64,000 nucleotides of DNA from Portulaca oleracea (taxonomy: Eukaryota; Streptophyta; Magnoliopsida; Caryophyllales; Portulacaceae): NCBI GenBank assembly GCA_029582165.1, contig CM055872.1:27884243-27948242 (forward strand), written 5' to 3'. Below are positions 1 through 12,249 of this stretch, one piece after another. Each line of letters opens with the position of its first letter. Positions within the stretch are counted from its first letter, which is position 1. The position numbers and the translations under genes are program-made. The notes under the pieces are model-generated. The model was not told the origin of the DNA and did not search any database. It was given only the letters and a program-made list of their open reading frames with translations.

Positions 1-1083
1 ACCTTAGGCGTGGCACCCAAATAAAGGAAACCTAACAAGGTTTAATAGCATCGTATTTTTAATTTATATTTTATGAATTTGTAATTGAGAAACTTTATTG
101 ATTCTTAAAGTACCAATAAATATTTTTCCTAATACCTTTATCGACCAAATTTTCTATTCACCACAGGCTATATGAGGACCGAAATTGGTGGTCATGCTAC
201 TCATATTTTTTTATCTAGTTATGCACTAAGGTGCCTTCAGTAACACTAGAAATAAAATACATAAAGGAATGTTGGGGCTTTACACTTGTACCCAAATTAT
301 TCCCTATTATTTCTGTGCATGAGGAGGAAATATACTGTAATGAAACTCTTCAAAAATCTTAGGAAAGTTATGCAGAAATATTCCCTTATTTACCTCCTTA
401 AACACTCAACCATGATGACATCTCACCTCTTAAACACTAGGCTCACTAAATCTCACTCCTATACCCCCATTTTTCAGCCCCCTCCTCTTTCTCTCTTAAA
501 CTGAGTTTCTATCTCTCTCTCTCTCTCTCTCTATAAAAGTATCATCCTCTCAACTTCTAAGATTCGTAAAAACACCAAACTCATTCAGCCTAACTCAAAG
601 AAAAGAAAACTAAAGAAGATCAAGTCATAGAGTAAGGATGTTTAGCAAGTTTGTTATTTGGAAAGCTTCAAGGAAGTAAACTCAAGCCCCTTCCATCTAC
701 ATTTCTACACAAAGGAGACTCTTCTTGCTACTATTTGGGTCTACCTACAAGAACAAAGTATTTAAGCTAATTTTAGAATCACAAACGCTTTAGGAAGAAC
801 ACCTCACTTACATGAACAATCTAACCCAACTTAGGGCTCGATTTTTCTCATGCTTATAAAAAACTTTTGACCAAGATTCCTAAATGAAGAATGTATCATT
901 AGATGTCTAGAAAAGTACCTAAAAAGTCGTTCTTACAAAACCTTTAAGAGAAGGGAGTTATGATGCTCTATCCGAGATCTACCCAAATACGTGACAGTTA
1001 CGAGAGGTGTCTGTATTTTTGTAAATTTTGTATAAATTCATGCATATATAAAGTCAAACAAAAACATAGAGTTAAACTAGGCT
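1..1083. repeat. Left flank: probable Ty3-like LTR segment split by the copia array
   Basis: No gene is supported here. The stretch holds a CT microsatellite next to a TATA box, then A-rich leader-like sequence. Its last ~150 bases resemble the repeat units at 13422-13990: both carry a 'catgcat...tcaaacaaaaa..atg..gttaaactag.cttcaa' pattern. This block and the one after 13421 are therefore one older sequence cut by the tandem copia insertion. Identification as a Ty3 (Tekay/Del-like) LTR is inference from general layout; its left end is probably outside the window. Confidence 0.45.
512..539 (+). promoter_or_regulatory. CT tract abutting a TATA box
   Basis: About ten CT dinucleotides run directly into TATAAAAG at 532-539. 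Pyrimidine tracts beside TATA boxes are common in plant core promoters. No gene follows, so the likeliest role is the promoter of the surrounding LTR-like sequence. Confidence 0.5.
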
Positions 1084-1088
1084 TCAAA

Positions 1089-1725
1089 TGTTGATAGTTT
1101 TGCTATTTGATAATAAGGAGGGTGAAAGGTGAAAAGTCCCACATTGGTAGTGGAAGGGACTTTTCACTAGTTTATAAGGTATAGTACTACTTGGGCTTAT
1201 AATTAGCTAATGGGCTACTATGGAGCTAGTGGTGGTACTAAGGTTCAATGCTCCGCATTGAATCACTGCCATGTATGCCGCTGGTCGGCGGCTTATTAGA
1301 CGACACTTAGCACTTTGCACGCTTGTGCGCGGTGCCGGAGTCGGAGATTTATAATGTATTAATTACATTATAATTTTCGTTTTAATTATTTATTTAATTT
1401 GTTTAAATAAATAAAATCAGTTATATCCAGATTTTTCTGGATATAATAGGGCTGTTATTAATTAATTAATTAATTAATTAATTAATTTTAATAACTGCAA
1501 AGCCAAAAACTACCTTCAACCACCCTATCTTCTTCACGTTTAATTCACAGAGAGAATAAGGGAAGATTTTAGTTTTGCTCTTCTGAGATTTTTCACAAGG
1601 CTTGATTACTCTTAGAGGGATATTTGCTAATCTTGAGAGCATCTGAGTGATAGAGGGCAAATAATTCCTTAAAGACAGAGAATTATATTCACATTCAAGC
1701 CTTTTCTTCTCAAAATTTTTCAACA
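1089..1725 (+). repeat. Copia array LTR 1
   Basis: 637 bp, TG...CA ended, closely matching the other two LTRs. It lacks the longer GC-rich variable stretch seen in LTR 2 and has its own version of it near 1262-1300. A (TTAA)n tract lies at about 1457-1487. Confidence 0.93.
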
Positions 1726-4700
1726 ATTTTAAGGAATTATTATGGCTGATTCTGAAAGTTCTTCTGCTTTGAAATTCATGAATCCCGATTTCATGATGCA
1801 AGACAAATTCGATGGCACAAATTACAATCGTTGGAAGGACAAGATGATATTTTTACTCACTGCCTTGAATGTTGTCTATCTTCTGGATCCAAACCTGCCT
1901 GAGATCGAAGATGCCAAGGAGTCGGATCCACCGGAACGTAAGCAAAAGGTTGCAAAACTACAGAAGAAAAGGAAGGATGATGAGTTTGTGTGTCGAGGAC
2001 ATATTCTGGCTGCCCTTGCAAACAATCTGTACGACCTATACATGATGTATTCTTCTCCAAGAGAGATTTGGAAGAAATTGGAGGACAAGTACACCACCGA
2101 GAGGCAAGGTACTGACAAATTTCTTATTATGAAATTTCTGGAGTATAAGATGACTGATTCTATACCAATTCTTGACCAAGTGCATGAGTTTCTTGTCTTA
2201 GTTAATAGGCTTCGTGACCATAAGGTGATTTTACCCGAGGCATTCCAAGTGGGGGCAATTATTTCGAAGTTACCCCCTACGTGGAATGATTATAGGAAGA
2301 AACTTCTTCATATGCAAGAAGATTTCACTCTTGAGAAGATCATGAGACATCTCTGAATTGAAAAAGAGACTCGGAAGAGAGATGTCCCAGATCTTCCCAA
2401 CAGTTCTAAGGTGAACAATGTTGAGGGTAAGTCAAAAAAGAACAATAAAAGGAAGGCACCCGATTTTGATAAATCTGACAAGAAGAAAAATAAGAAATGT
2501 TCTGGTTGTAATGGGAAAGGTCACTACATTAAAGACTGCAAATTGGTTAAAAAACTCAGAAAGGAGACCCAAACACAAGGAACATCACCTAAAGCTAATC
2601 TGGTAGAGAAACAGATTGAGCATTTTGTTGCCATGATTATTACTTCTGTCAATAATCTGCATATTGACATGGTAACTGAAGTGAATATGGCAAGTGCAAG
2701 ATCTGGTGCTTGGTGGGTAGATTATGGTGCATCTGCACATGTGTGTTATGACAGGGCACAGTTCAAAAGCTATGAGGAAATTGCTGAGAAAGAAGTGTTG
2801 ATGGGAAACCATGCAGTTGCAAAGCTCCTTGGACAAGGAACAGTGGAACTACAGTTCACATAAGGAAGGAAATTGACTTTGAAGAATGTTCTTAATGTGT
2901 CGGATATGAGGAAGAACTTGGTTTCTGAAGGTCTTTTGAACTAGGGTGGTTTTAGAATAGTCACTGAATCTGATCAAGTTGTAATTTCTAAGTCTGGAAT
3001 TTTTGTTGGCAAGGGATATTATTGTGATGGCATGTTTAAGGTGAACATTGATGGAATGGATGGAATAAATGTTGTTTCTGTTTATATTTTGGATTCTTAT
3101 TCCTTGTGGCATACTAGATTAGCATATTTAAATTTCACATATTTATAATATATGTAGAAACATGGCTATATTTCTGTGAATGATAAAATCAAGAAAGATA
3201 AGTGTGAAATTTGTATTCAAGCAAAGATCACTAGGAAACCCTTTCCTAAGGTAGAAAGGAAAACTGAAATTCTTGATTTAGTTCATTCTAATATATGTGA
3301 ATTTAATAGCATGCTAACTAGAGGAGGTAAACGTTATTTTATAACTTCTATTGATGATTGTTCAAGATACACTTATGTGTATTTAATGAAACATAAGGAT
3401 GAGGCTTTTGATTTGTTCAAACGCTATAAGGCTAAAGTAGAAAACCAAAAAGGAAAAAAGATTAAGGTTCTTCGAAGTGACAGAGGGGGGAAATATTTTC
3501 CTACTGAGTTTGATGATTATTGTGAACAACATGGACTTATACATAAAAAAATCAGCCCCTTATACTCCCCAACAAAATGGGTTGGTAGAAAGGAAGAATC
3601 GTAGCTTAGGAGAAATGGTTAACTCCATGCTTCTAAACTCTAAATTGCCATTAAATTTGTGGGGAGAGGCTCTACTTACAGCATGTCATATCCACAATAG
3701 AATTCCATTTAGGAAAAGGAAAATATCTCCATATGAGATATGGAAAGGTAGACAACCTAATTTAAATTATTTTAAAGTGTGGGGGTGTCTAGCCTTTTAT
3801 AGAGTTCCTGATATCAAAAGGACAAAATTAGGAGCTCGAGGTATAAGAAGTGTATTTATAGGATATGCTTAAAACTCAAAGGCATACAGACTGTTGGATT
3901 TACAATCTAATGTCATTGTGGAGACAAGGGATGCTGAGTTTTTAGAGGATAGACTTTGTGTTGATCCTGTTGAACATACTACAAGCACTGATGTTGCACA
4001 ATCTTTGCCACAGGAGGACGTTCCTGAAACATCGGGAACTAAAAACAAATCTTGTGATTCCCCTATAGAGCCTAGGAGGAGTCAAAGAGTTATGAAGGAG
4101 AAAAACTTAGGGCCAGGCTTCATCTCTTTCCAAGTGACATTGTTCTTAGTGGAAAGAGATAGGAATAAGGTCACTAATCAAATTCTCATGATTCTTCATA
4201 TTGAAGAAGAAGAGAATCCAAAAAACTTATAGTGAGGCTATGGCCTCTAGAGATTCAAGTTTTTGTAAAGAGGCAATAGATGATGAGATGAACTCAATAT
4301 TATCTAATAATACGTGGGTTCTCACTGATTTGCCTCCTGGGTCCAAACCCATTAAATGCAAATGGGTTATTAAGAGGAAAAGGAATACAGATGGGTCTGT
4401 ACATACCTTTAAGGCCAGACTAGTAGCCAAGGGTTTTACTCAAAAAGGGGGAACATATTATTTTGATACCAATGCCCCTGTAGCAAGGATTTCCTCCATT
4501 AGGACATTGATGGCTTTAGCATCAATACATGGACTGTATATACATCAAGTGGATGTTAAAACAGCCTTTCTAAATGGTGATCTCAATGAAGAGATCTACA
4601 TGGAACAAACTGAAGGATTTGTTCTTCCGGGAAATGAGAGGAAAGTGTGCAAATTATTAAAGTTATTATATGGATTAAAGCAAGCGCCTAAACAATGGCA

Positions 4701-5383
4701 TGAGAAATTTGATGAGGCGATTCTTGCTAGTGGTTCCATACATAACAACGCTGACAAATGTATTTACTCCAAGTTTACTCAAAACTATGGAGTTATCATC
4801 TGTCTTTATGTTGATGACTTATTAATTTTTGGAACTAACATGATAGGAATTGAAGAGACCAAGAGGTGTCTATCTTCAAAGTTCAAGATGAAAGACTTGA
4901 ATGAGGTTGACACCATCTTAGGTGTTAAAGTGAGGAAGCATAGTGGGGGTTGTGCTTTAAATCAATCCCATTATGTATCCAAGATACTGGATAAGTTCCA
5001 ACATCTTGGGATAAAAGAGGCAAATACACCTTTTGACACTAGCATGAAGCTAGTTGAAAATGAAGGTAGGTCAGTGGCACAAGTTGAGTATGCAAGTGCC
5101 ATTGGAAGTTTGATGTATGCTATGCATTGCACAAGACCTGATATTGCTTTTGTTGTGTGCAAGCTATCAACGTACACAAGTAAACCTAGTACTATGCATT
5201 GGAAGGCCATAGCTAGAGTACTTGGTTACTTAAAGAGAACTAACGATTTGGGAATTCTCTATCAAAATATTCCTGAACTCTTAGAAGGTTATACAGATGC
5301 AAGTTGGATCACTTGTGCAAGTGACAACAAATCCACAACAGGGTGGATACTCACCCTTTGTGGGGGCGCTATTAGTTGGGCGT

Positions 5384-6654
5384 TGTTCGGTTGTAATTTT
5401 TGTGGTTTTATGAGTTAAGGTTGTCGGTCCACAGGGATGGGTGTGAGGCTTGATTAAGGTAATTGGTTCGTGTAGACGGGTTTTTCTCGATGCGGAAAGC
5501 GATAAATTATGTAAAGAAAGCATTTAAATCTAACCTAGACATGATAATAATAAAGAAAGCAATTAAAAGAAAGCAATTAAAAGAAAGCGCTTAAAGATGA
5601 AAGCAATTAAAAGGCATGAATGAAGACAATGAATGAACAATGAAATTAGAGACTAGAAATTATACCTTTGATGACCAAAATCTTCTAACCTTCAATCTAC
5701 CTTTGCAATTTCCCCCGAACAAACAAGAAATTGTGGATTGGATTACCAAGGATCTCCCAAATTCTCACTAGGAAGTAGAATTGGAATTCCTTGACCCTCC
5801 TCCCCACTAAAAGATGGATTTGATGTGGCTAACCCTAGAAAGCTTTGAAATCAAGTCAACAATGGAGATTAGAGAGAGAGAGAGAAGAGAGAGAGAGCTT
5901 GTAATACTTCAATGGAAACTTGTTTGAATTGAGAAAGCTTGAGAAAGTTTGAATACAAATGCTAGAAATCAATGAAAACTTGAAGAACAATTAAGAGAGA
6001 TTAAAGCAAATAAAGGAATGCAATTAAATCTAATTCTACTCCTAAACTACCTAGGCTAATTCTCTTTTTTAGATTAATACAAGTGGGTATTTATAGAAGA
6101 AGGAAAAATACAACCCAAAACCCTAGAACAAATCGCAGCACGCGCGTCTGCAGACAGAGTGGCTCGGGCGAGCCAAAATGCTGCACGGGCGAGCAAGCAT
6201 TCTGGTCGGGTGTATCTTGTCTCCTCGGCAACTTCTCCTCGGCAGCTCAGAAGCTCAGCTCGGTCGAGCAGGGCCCTTGCTCGGGTGAGCCGGCCCTCTG
6301 TTTCTTCATTGCCTTAGCCATATTTTTCAAACTTTCCATGGTCGTTGTGTAGAAGCATGGCTCGGGCGAGCCAGTATGTTGCTCGGGCGAGCCAGCTTTC
6401 TGTCTCTCCTCTTCTTTGCTCAAAATCAGTCGGCAGATCTTGTTGTCCTTCCAGAGATGTTGCTCGGGCGAGCAACCCTTCTACCTCCATCCCTTATTTG
6501 GTGAATTTTTGCTCCGTTTTGGCTCCATTTTAGGTCACTCTCTTATTTTCCTACAAAACTACAAAAATCTCATAACTCGAATAAAATACGGGGTTAAAAC
6601 AAGCAAATATACCCTATAAAAGAGAAGAATTTCCGCTCGGAACGAGGCTGAACA
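5384..6654 (-). mobile_element. Solo LTR inside copia A RNase H
   Basis: 1271 bp, ending TGTTC...GAACA (5 bp terminal inverted repeat), with a perfect TSD GGCGT at 5379-5383 and 6655-6659. Removing it restores the RNase H reading seen in copy B. A TATAAATA box on the minus strand (6088-6095) gives the sense direction, and repeated near-palindromes GCTCGGGCGAGCC lie at 6161-6473, upstream of it. A second member in the opposite orientation is at 51301-52700. No internal region or second LTR is present, so it is a solo LTR left by recombination. It contains a GA microsatellite near 5872-5898. Confidence 0.93.
6161..6473 (-). promoter_or_regulatory. Array of GCTCG-GG-CGAGC palindromes in a solo LTR
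   Basis: Exact or one-to-two-mismatch copies occur at 6161-6174, around 6187, 6263, 6280, 6360 and 6375, and at 6461-6473. They are separated by unrelated sequence. All lie upstream, in the minus sense, of the TATA box at 6088-6095, so they belong to the U3 promoter region. Binding sites for a dimeric factor are a reasonable inference, not shown. Confidence 0.7.
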
Positions 6655-7550
6655 GGCGTCAAAGAAACAAACTTGCATCTGTCATTCAACTATGGAGGCT
6701 GAGTTTATAGCCTTAGCTGCAGCAGGAAAGGAAGCAGAATGGCTTAGGAATTTCCTATTGGATATAGAGTTGTGGCCACAACCGATGCCATCTATTTCCT
6801 TGTACTGTGACAGTGAAGCTACAATGTCTAGGGCATACAACAAGGTGTATAATGGTAAATCTAGACATATTAGCTTAAGGCATGAATATGTAAGACAACT
6901 CATTATGGATGGAATTATTTCCATTATATATGTTAAGTCTTGCAACAATTTGGCAGATCCTTTAACAAAGGGTTTGTCAAGGGATGTGGGGAAAGGTACC
7001 GCAATAAGAATGTGCTTGAAACCCTTCTTTGAATTTAAGTAGTGATAGGAACCCAACTTTAATTTAGTGAAAACTAAATATAAAGTTTAATGGGTAACAA
7101 CAAGTTACTATATAACTTATGGCACTAAGGGAAGGATTTAGTGCACAACTGCTACAACTGAGGAGGATGAGCATAGCTCTTAATGAAATCTTAGTCTAAG
7201 TAGCAAGGACATGGTTAGAAGATTTCACCTATATGAATAAAGAGGTGGTGTCGCCTCTAGCAATAATGTTGAGGGTTCATTCTTGTAATTATTCATGCAT
7301 CCAGGATGAGCACATGGCCATAATAGTGCTAAAGCAATCTAATTCTCATGTGAATAGGGATTGAGGTTATGTGTGTGGTATTTCCAATTTCATGTGAGAG
7401 TGCTGGTTTAAACAACTAGTCACCTAGCACTTTGTTGAAATTTAATTTGAAATACTTATACTAATTAAAGGTTTAAATCGAGAGATACCTTTTTGTATTC
7501 ATAACCAAATTTAAGGAAGATGCTTATCAAATACAAAACTAGTGGGGGAT

Positions 7551-8208
7551 TGTTGATAGTTTTGCTATTTGATAATAAGGAGGGTGAAAGGTGAAAAGTC
7601 CCACATTGGTAGTGGAAGGGACTTTTCACTAGTTTATAAGGTATAGTACTACTTGGGCTTATAATTAGCTAATGGGCTACTATAGAGCTAGTGGTGGTAC
7701 TAAGGTTCAATGCTCCGCATTGAACACGCACACGCACACGCGCGCGCGCGTATGTCGGCTGGCGGCTTTTGGCGGCTTATTAGACGATGCTTAGCACTTT
7801 GCACGCTTGTGCGCGGTGCCGGAGTCGGAGATTTATAATGTATTAATTACATTATAATTTTCGATTTAATTATTTATTTAATTTGTTTAAATAAATAAAA
7901 TAAGTTATATCCAGATTTTTCTGGATATTATAGGGCAGTTATTAATTAATTAATTAATTAATTAATTAATTCTAATAACTGCAAAGCCAAAAACTGCCTT
8001 CAACCACCCTATCTTCTTCACGTTTAATTCACAGAGAGAATAAGGGAAGATTTTAGTTTTGCTCTTCTGAGATTTTCACAAGGCTTGATTACTCCTGGAG
8101 TGATATTTGCTAATCTTGAGAGCATCTGAGTGATAGAGGGCAAATAATTCCTTAAAGACAGTTAATTATATTCACGTTCAAGCCTTTTCTTCTCAAAATT
8201 TTTCAACA
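7551..8208 (+). repeat. Copia array LTR 2 (shared middle LTR)
   Basis: 658 bp. It is preceded by a polypurine tract AGTGGGGGAT (7541-7550) belonging to copy A and followed by the copy B gag start at 8225. It uniquely carries an alternating CA/CG run at about 7726-7753 where LTR 1 and LTR 3 have different short sequences. A TTAA tetranucleotide tract lies near 7939-7972. Confidence 0.94.
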
Positions 8209-8224
8209 ATTTTAAGGAATTATT

Positions 8225-8839
8225 ATGGCTGATTCTGCAAGTTCTTCTGCTTTGAAATTCATGAATCCCGATTTCATGATGCAAGACAAATTCGATGGCA
8301 CAAATTACAATCGTTGGAAGGACAAGATGATGTTTTTACTCACTACCTTGAATGTTGTCTATCTTCTGGATCCAAACCTGCCTGAGATCGAAGATGCCAA
8401 GGAGTCGGATCCACCGGAACGTAAGCAAAAGGTTGCAAAACTACAGAAGAAAAAGAAGGATGATGAGTTTGTGTCTCGAGGACATATTTTGGCTGCCCTT
8501 GCAAACAATCTGTACGACCTCTACATGATGTATTCTTCTCCAAGAGAGATTTGGAAGAAATTAGAGGACAAGTACACCACCGAGAGGCAAGGTACTGACA
8601 AATTTCTTACTATGAAATTTCTGGAGCTTAAGATGACTGATTCTATACCAATTCTTGACCAAGTGCATGAGTTGCTTGTCTTGGTTAATAGGCTTCGTGA
8701 CCTTAAGGTGATTTTACCTGATGCATTCCAAGTGGGGGCAATTATTTTGAAGTTACCCCCTACGTGGAATGATTATAGGAAGAAACTTCTTCTTATGCAA
8801 GAAGATTTCACTCTTGAGAAGATCATGAGACATCTCTGA
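8225..8839 (+). CDS. Copia B gag (stops at a TGA shared with copy A)
   Basis: 204 codons from ATG 8225 to TGA 8837-8839. The N-terminal part has the copia Gag layout (a DGTNYNRWKDKM stretch, then EIWKKLEDKY). The same reading frame continues after the TGA into the CCHC knuckle and protease, and copy A has a TGA at the identical codon. The usual residue at this point of related proteins is arginine (RHLRIE-like), so a CGA to TGA change is likely. Gag coats element RNA into cytoplasmic particles. A truncated Gag lacking the knuckle would be expected to package poorly (inference). Confidence 0.85.
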   Translation: MADSASSSALKFMNPDFMMQDKFDGTNYNRWKDKMMFLLTTLNVVYLLDPNLPEIEDAKESDPPERKQKVAKLQKKKKDDEFVSRGHILAALANNLYDLYMMYSSPREIWKKLEDKYTTERQGTDKFLTMKFLELKMTDSIPILDQVHELLVLVNRLRDLKVILPDAFQVGAIILKLPPTWNDYRKKLLLMQEDFTLEKIMRHL

Positions 8840-10683
8840 ATTAAAAAGGAGACTCGGAAGAGAGATGTCCCAGATCTTCCCAACAGTTCTAAGGTGAACA
8901 ATGTTGAGGGTAAGTCAAAAAAGAACAATAAAAGGAAGGCACCCGATTCTGATAAATCTGACAAGAAAAAAAATAAGAAATGTTATGGTTGTAATGGGAA
9001 AGGTCACTACATTAAAGACTGCAAATTGGTTAAAAAACTTGGAAAGGAGACCCAAACACAAGGAACATCACCTAAAGCTAATCTGGTAGAGAAACAGATT
9101 GAACATTTTGTTGCCATGATTACTACTTCTGTCAATAATCTGCATATTGACATGGTAACTGAAGTGAATATGGCAAGTGCAAGATCTGGTGCTTGGTGGA
9201 TAGATTCTGGTGCATCTGTACATGTGTGTTATGACAGGGCACAGTTCAAAAGCTATGAGGAAATTGCAGAGAGAGAAGTGTTGATGGGAAACCATGTAGT
9301 TGCAAAGGTCCTTGGACAAGGAACAGTGGAACTACAGTTCACATCTGGCAGGAAATTGACTTTCAAGAATGTTCTTAATGTGCCGGATATGAGGAAGAAC
9401 TTGGTTTCTGAAGGTCTTTTGAACAAGGGTGGTTTTAGAATAGTCACTGAATCTTATCAAGTTGGAATTTCTAAGTTTGGAATTTTTGTTGGCAAGGGAT
9501 ATTATTGTGATGGCATGTTTAAGTTGAACATTGATGGAATGGATGGAATAAATGTTGTTTCTGTTTATATTGTGGATTCTTGTTCTTTGTGGCATACTAG
9601 ATTAGCACATTTAAATTTCACATATTTAGAATATATGCATAAACATCGCTATATTTCTGTGAATGATAAAATCAAGAAAGATAAGTGTGAAATTTGTATT
9701 CAAGCAAAGATCACTAGGAAACCCTTTCCTAAGGTAGAAAGGAAAACTGAAATTCTTGATTTAGTTCATTCTGATATATGTGAATTTAATAGCATGCTAA
9801 CTAGAGGAGGTAAACGTTATTTTATAACTTCTATTGATGATTGTTCAAGATACACTTACGTGTATTTAATGAAACATAAGGATGAGGCTTTTGATTTGTT
9901 CAAACGCTATAAGGCTGAAGTAGAAAACCAAAAAGGAAAGAAGATTAAGGTTCTTCGAAGTGACAGAGAGGGGGGAATATTTTCCTACTGAGTTTGATGA
10001 TTATTGTGAACAACATGGACTTATACATAAAAAAATCAGCCCCTTATACTCCCAAACAAAATGGGTTGGCAGAAAGGAAGAATCGTAGCTTAGGAGAAAT
10101 GGTTAACTCCATGCTTCTAAACTCTAAATTGCCATTTAATTTGTGGGGAGAGGCTCTACTTACAGCATGTCATATCCACAATAGAATTCCATCTAGAAAA
10201 GGAAAATATCTCCGTATGAGATATGGAAAGGTAGACAACCTAATTTAAATTATTTTAAAGTGTGGGGGTGTCTAGCCTTTTACAGAGTTCCTAATATCAA
10301 AAGGACAAAATTAGGAGCTCGAGGTATAAGAAGTGTATTTGTAGGATATGCTTAAAACTCAAAGGCATACAGACTGTTGGATTTACAATCTAATGTCATT
10401 GTGGAGACAAGGGATGCTGAGTTTTTAGAGGATAGACTTTGTGTTGATCCTGTTGAACATACTACAAGCACTGATGTTGCACAATCTTTGCCACAGGAGG
10501 ACGTTCCTGAAACATCGGGAACTAAAAACAAATCTTGTGATTCCCCTATAGAGCCTAGGAGGAGTCAAAGAGTTATGAAGGAGAAAAACTTAGGGCCAGG
10601 CTTCATCTCTTTCCAAGTGACATTGTTCTTAGTGGAAAGAGATAGGAATAAGGTCACTAATCAAATTCTCATGATTCTTCATA
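8840..10683 (+). pseudogene. Copia B knuckle-protease-integrase region, frameshifted
   Basis: The gag frame reopens after the TGA and runs to 9991. It carries the CCHC knuckle CYGCNGKGHYIKDC, protease DSGA, the pre-integrase LWHTRLAHLNF motif, the CEICIQAK pair and the integrase core start (DICEFN...SIDDCSRYTY). A small indel near 9967 throws the frame. The core resumes in another frame at 9994-10248 (QNGLAERKNRSL), and the C-terminal part lies at about 10377-10715 after a TAA at 10353-10355. The TAA, the long A-run near 10030 and the A-run before RT are shared with copy A. Nothing here could yield a full polyprotein without recoding. Confidence 0.9.
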
Positions 10684-12249
10684 TTGAAGAAGAAGAGAAT
10701 CCAAAAAACTTATAGTGAGGCTATGGCCTCTAGAGATTCAAGTTTTTGTAAAGAGGCAATAGATGATGAGATGAACTCAATATTATCTAATAATACGTGG
10801 GTTCTCACTGATTTGCCTCCTGGGTCCAAACCCATTAAATGCAAATGGGTTATTAAGAGGAAAAGGAATACAGATGGGTCTGTACATACCTTTAAGGCCA
10901 GACTAGTAGCCAAGGGTTTTACTCAAAAAGGGGGAACATATTATTTTGATACCTATGCCCCTGTAGCAAGGATTTCCTCCATTAGGACATTGATGGCTTT
11001 AGCATCAATACATGGACTGTATATACATCAAGTGGATGTTAAAACAGCCTTTCTAAATGGTGATCTCAATGAAGAGATCTACATGGAACAAACTGAAGGA
11101 TTTGTTCTTCCGGGAAATGAGAGGAAAGTGTGCAAATTATTAAAGTTATTATATGGATTAAAGCAAGCGCCTAAACAATGGCATGAGAAATTTGATGAGG
11201 CGATTCTTGCTAGTGGTTCCATACATAACAACGCTGACAAATGTATTTACTCCAAGTTTACTCAAAACTATGGAGTTATCATCTGTCTTTATGTTGATGA
11301 CTTATTAATTTTTGGAACAAACATGATAGGAATTGAAGAGACCAAGAGGTGTCTATCTTCAAAGTTCAAGATGAAAGACTTGAATGAGGTTTACACCATC
11401 TTAGGTGTTAAAGTTAGGAAGCATAGTGGGGGCAGTGCTTTAAATCAATCCCATTATGTATCCAAGGTATTGGATAAATTCCAATATCTTGGGATAAAAG
11501 AGGCAAATACACCTTTTGACACTAGCATGAAGCTAGTTGAAAATGAAGGTAGGTCAGTGGCACAAGTTGAGTATGCAAGTGCCATTGGAAGTTTGATGTA
11601 TGCTATGCATTGCACAAGACCTGATATTGCTTTTGTTGTGTGCAAGCTACCAAGGTACACAAATAAACCTAGTACTATGCATTGGAAGGCCATAGCTAGA
11701 GTACTTGGTTACTTAAAGAGAACTAAGGATTTGGGAATTTTCTATCAAAATTTTCCTGAAGTCTTAGAAGGTTATACAGATGCAAGTTGGATCACTTGTG
11801 CAAGTGACAACAAATCCACAACAGGGTGGATATTCACCCTTGGTGGAGGCGCTATTAGTTGGGCGTCAAAGAAACAAACTTGCATCTGTCATTCAACTAT
11901 GGAGGCTGAGTTTATAGCCTTAGCTGCAGCAGGAAAGGAAGCAGAATGTCTTAGAAATTTCCTATTGGATATAGAGTTGTGGCCACAACCGATGCCATCT
12001 ATTTCCTTGTACTGTGACAGTGAAGCTACAATGTCTAGGGCATACAACAAGGTGTATAATGGTAAATCTAGACATATTAGCTTAAGGCATGAATATGTAA
12101 GACAACTCATTATTGATGGAATTATTTCCATTATATATGTTAAGTCTTGCAACAATTTGGCAGATCCTTTAACAAAGAGTTTGTCAAGGGATGTGGTGAA
12201 AGGTACCGCAATAAGAATGGGCTTGAAACCCTTCTTTGAAGTTAAGTAG
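10684..12249 (+). CDS. Copia B reverse transcriptase-RNase H, open frame
   Basis: 521 codons without a stop, but with no genuine initiator. It is the 3' part of pol, entered through a shared one-base insertion in the A-run just upstream. RT signatures include [33 protein letters not shown] and the catalytic YVDDLLIFG. RNase H shows [21 protein letters not shown] and the C-terminal NLADPLTK. Copy A has Asn for Tyr in the FDTYAP motif, whereas B keeps Tyr. The domains look chemically complete, so the loss of function is upstream. Confidence 0.92.
   Translation: MKKKRIQKTYSEAMASRDSSFCKEAIDDEMNSILSNNTWVLTDLPPGSKPIKCKWVIKRKRNTDGSVHTFKARLVAKGFTQKGGTYYFDTYAPVARISSIRTLMALASIHGLYIHQVDVKTAFLNGDLNEEIYMEQTEGFVLPGNERKVCKLLKLLYGLKQAPKQWHEKFDEAILASGSIHNNADKCIYSKFTQNYGVIICLYVDDLLIFGTNMIGIEETKRCLSSKFKMKDLNEVYTILGVKVRKHSGGSALNQSHYVSKVLDKFQYLGIKEANTPFDTSMKLVENEGRSVAQVEYASAIGSLMYAMHCTRPDIAFVVCKLPRYTNKPSTMHWKAIARVLGYLKRTKDLGIFYQNFPEVLEGYTDASWITCASDNKSTTGWIFTLGGGAISWASKKQTCICHSTMEAEFIALAAAGKEAECLRNFLLDIELWPQPMPSISLYCDSEATMSRAYNKVYNGKSRHISLRHEYVRQLIIDGIISIIYVKSCNNLADPLTKSLSRDVVKGTAIRMGLKPFFEVK

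Larger units (their letters stand above)
1742..7042 (+). pseudogene. Copia A gag-pol, multiply broken and split by a solo LTR
   Basis: The frame starts at ATG 1742, only 16 bases after the LTR end. Visible in order are gag (1742-2353), a CCHC knuckle (CSGCNGKGHYIKDC), a protease site altered to DYGA (normally DSGA or DTGA), integrase (about 3176-3870), RT (about 4201-5378, with YVDDLLIFG) and RNase H. A TGA interrupts gag at 2354-2356, followed by a TAA at 2861-2863, a TAG near 2942 and other stops, plus frameshifts in the A-run near 3545 and just before RT. RNase H is cut after GGAISWA by a solo LTR (5384-6654) and resumes at about 6660 through the stop at 7040-7042. The element cannot make its own polyprotein. 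Family assignment is firm; clade is not. Confidence 0.92.

Noticed and set aside
2354..2356. Programmed stop readthrough between gag and pol in copia A/B
   Set aside because: The TGA is shared, but the following bases (ATT) do not match known readthrough contexts and other shared frameshifts also disable pol. An inherited nonsense mutation is simpler.
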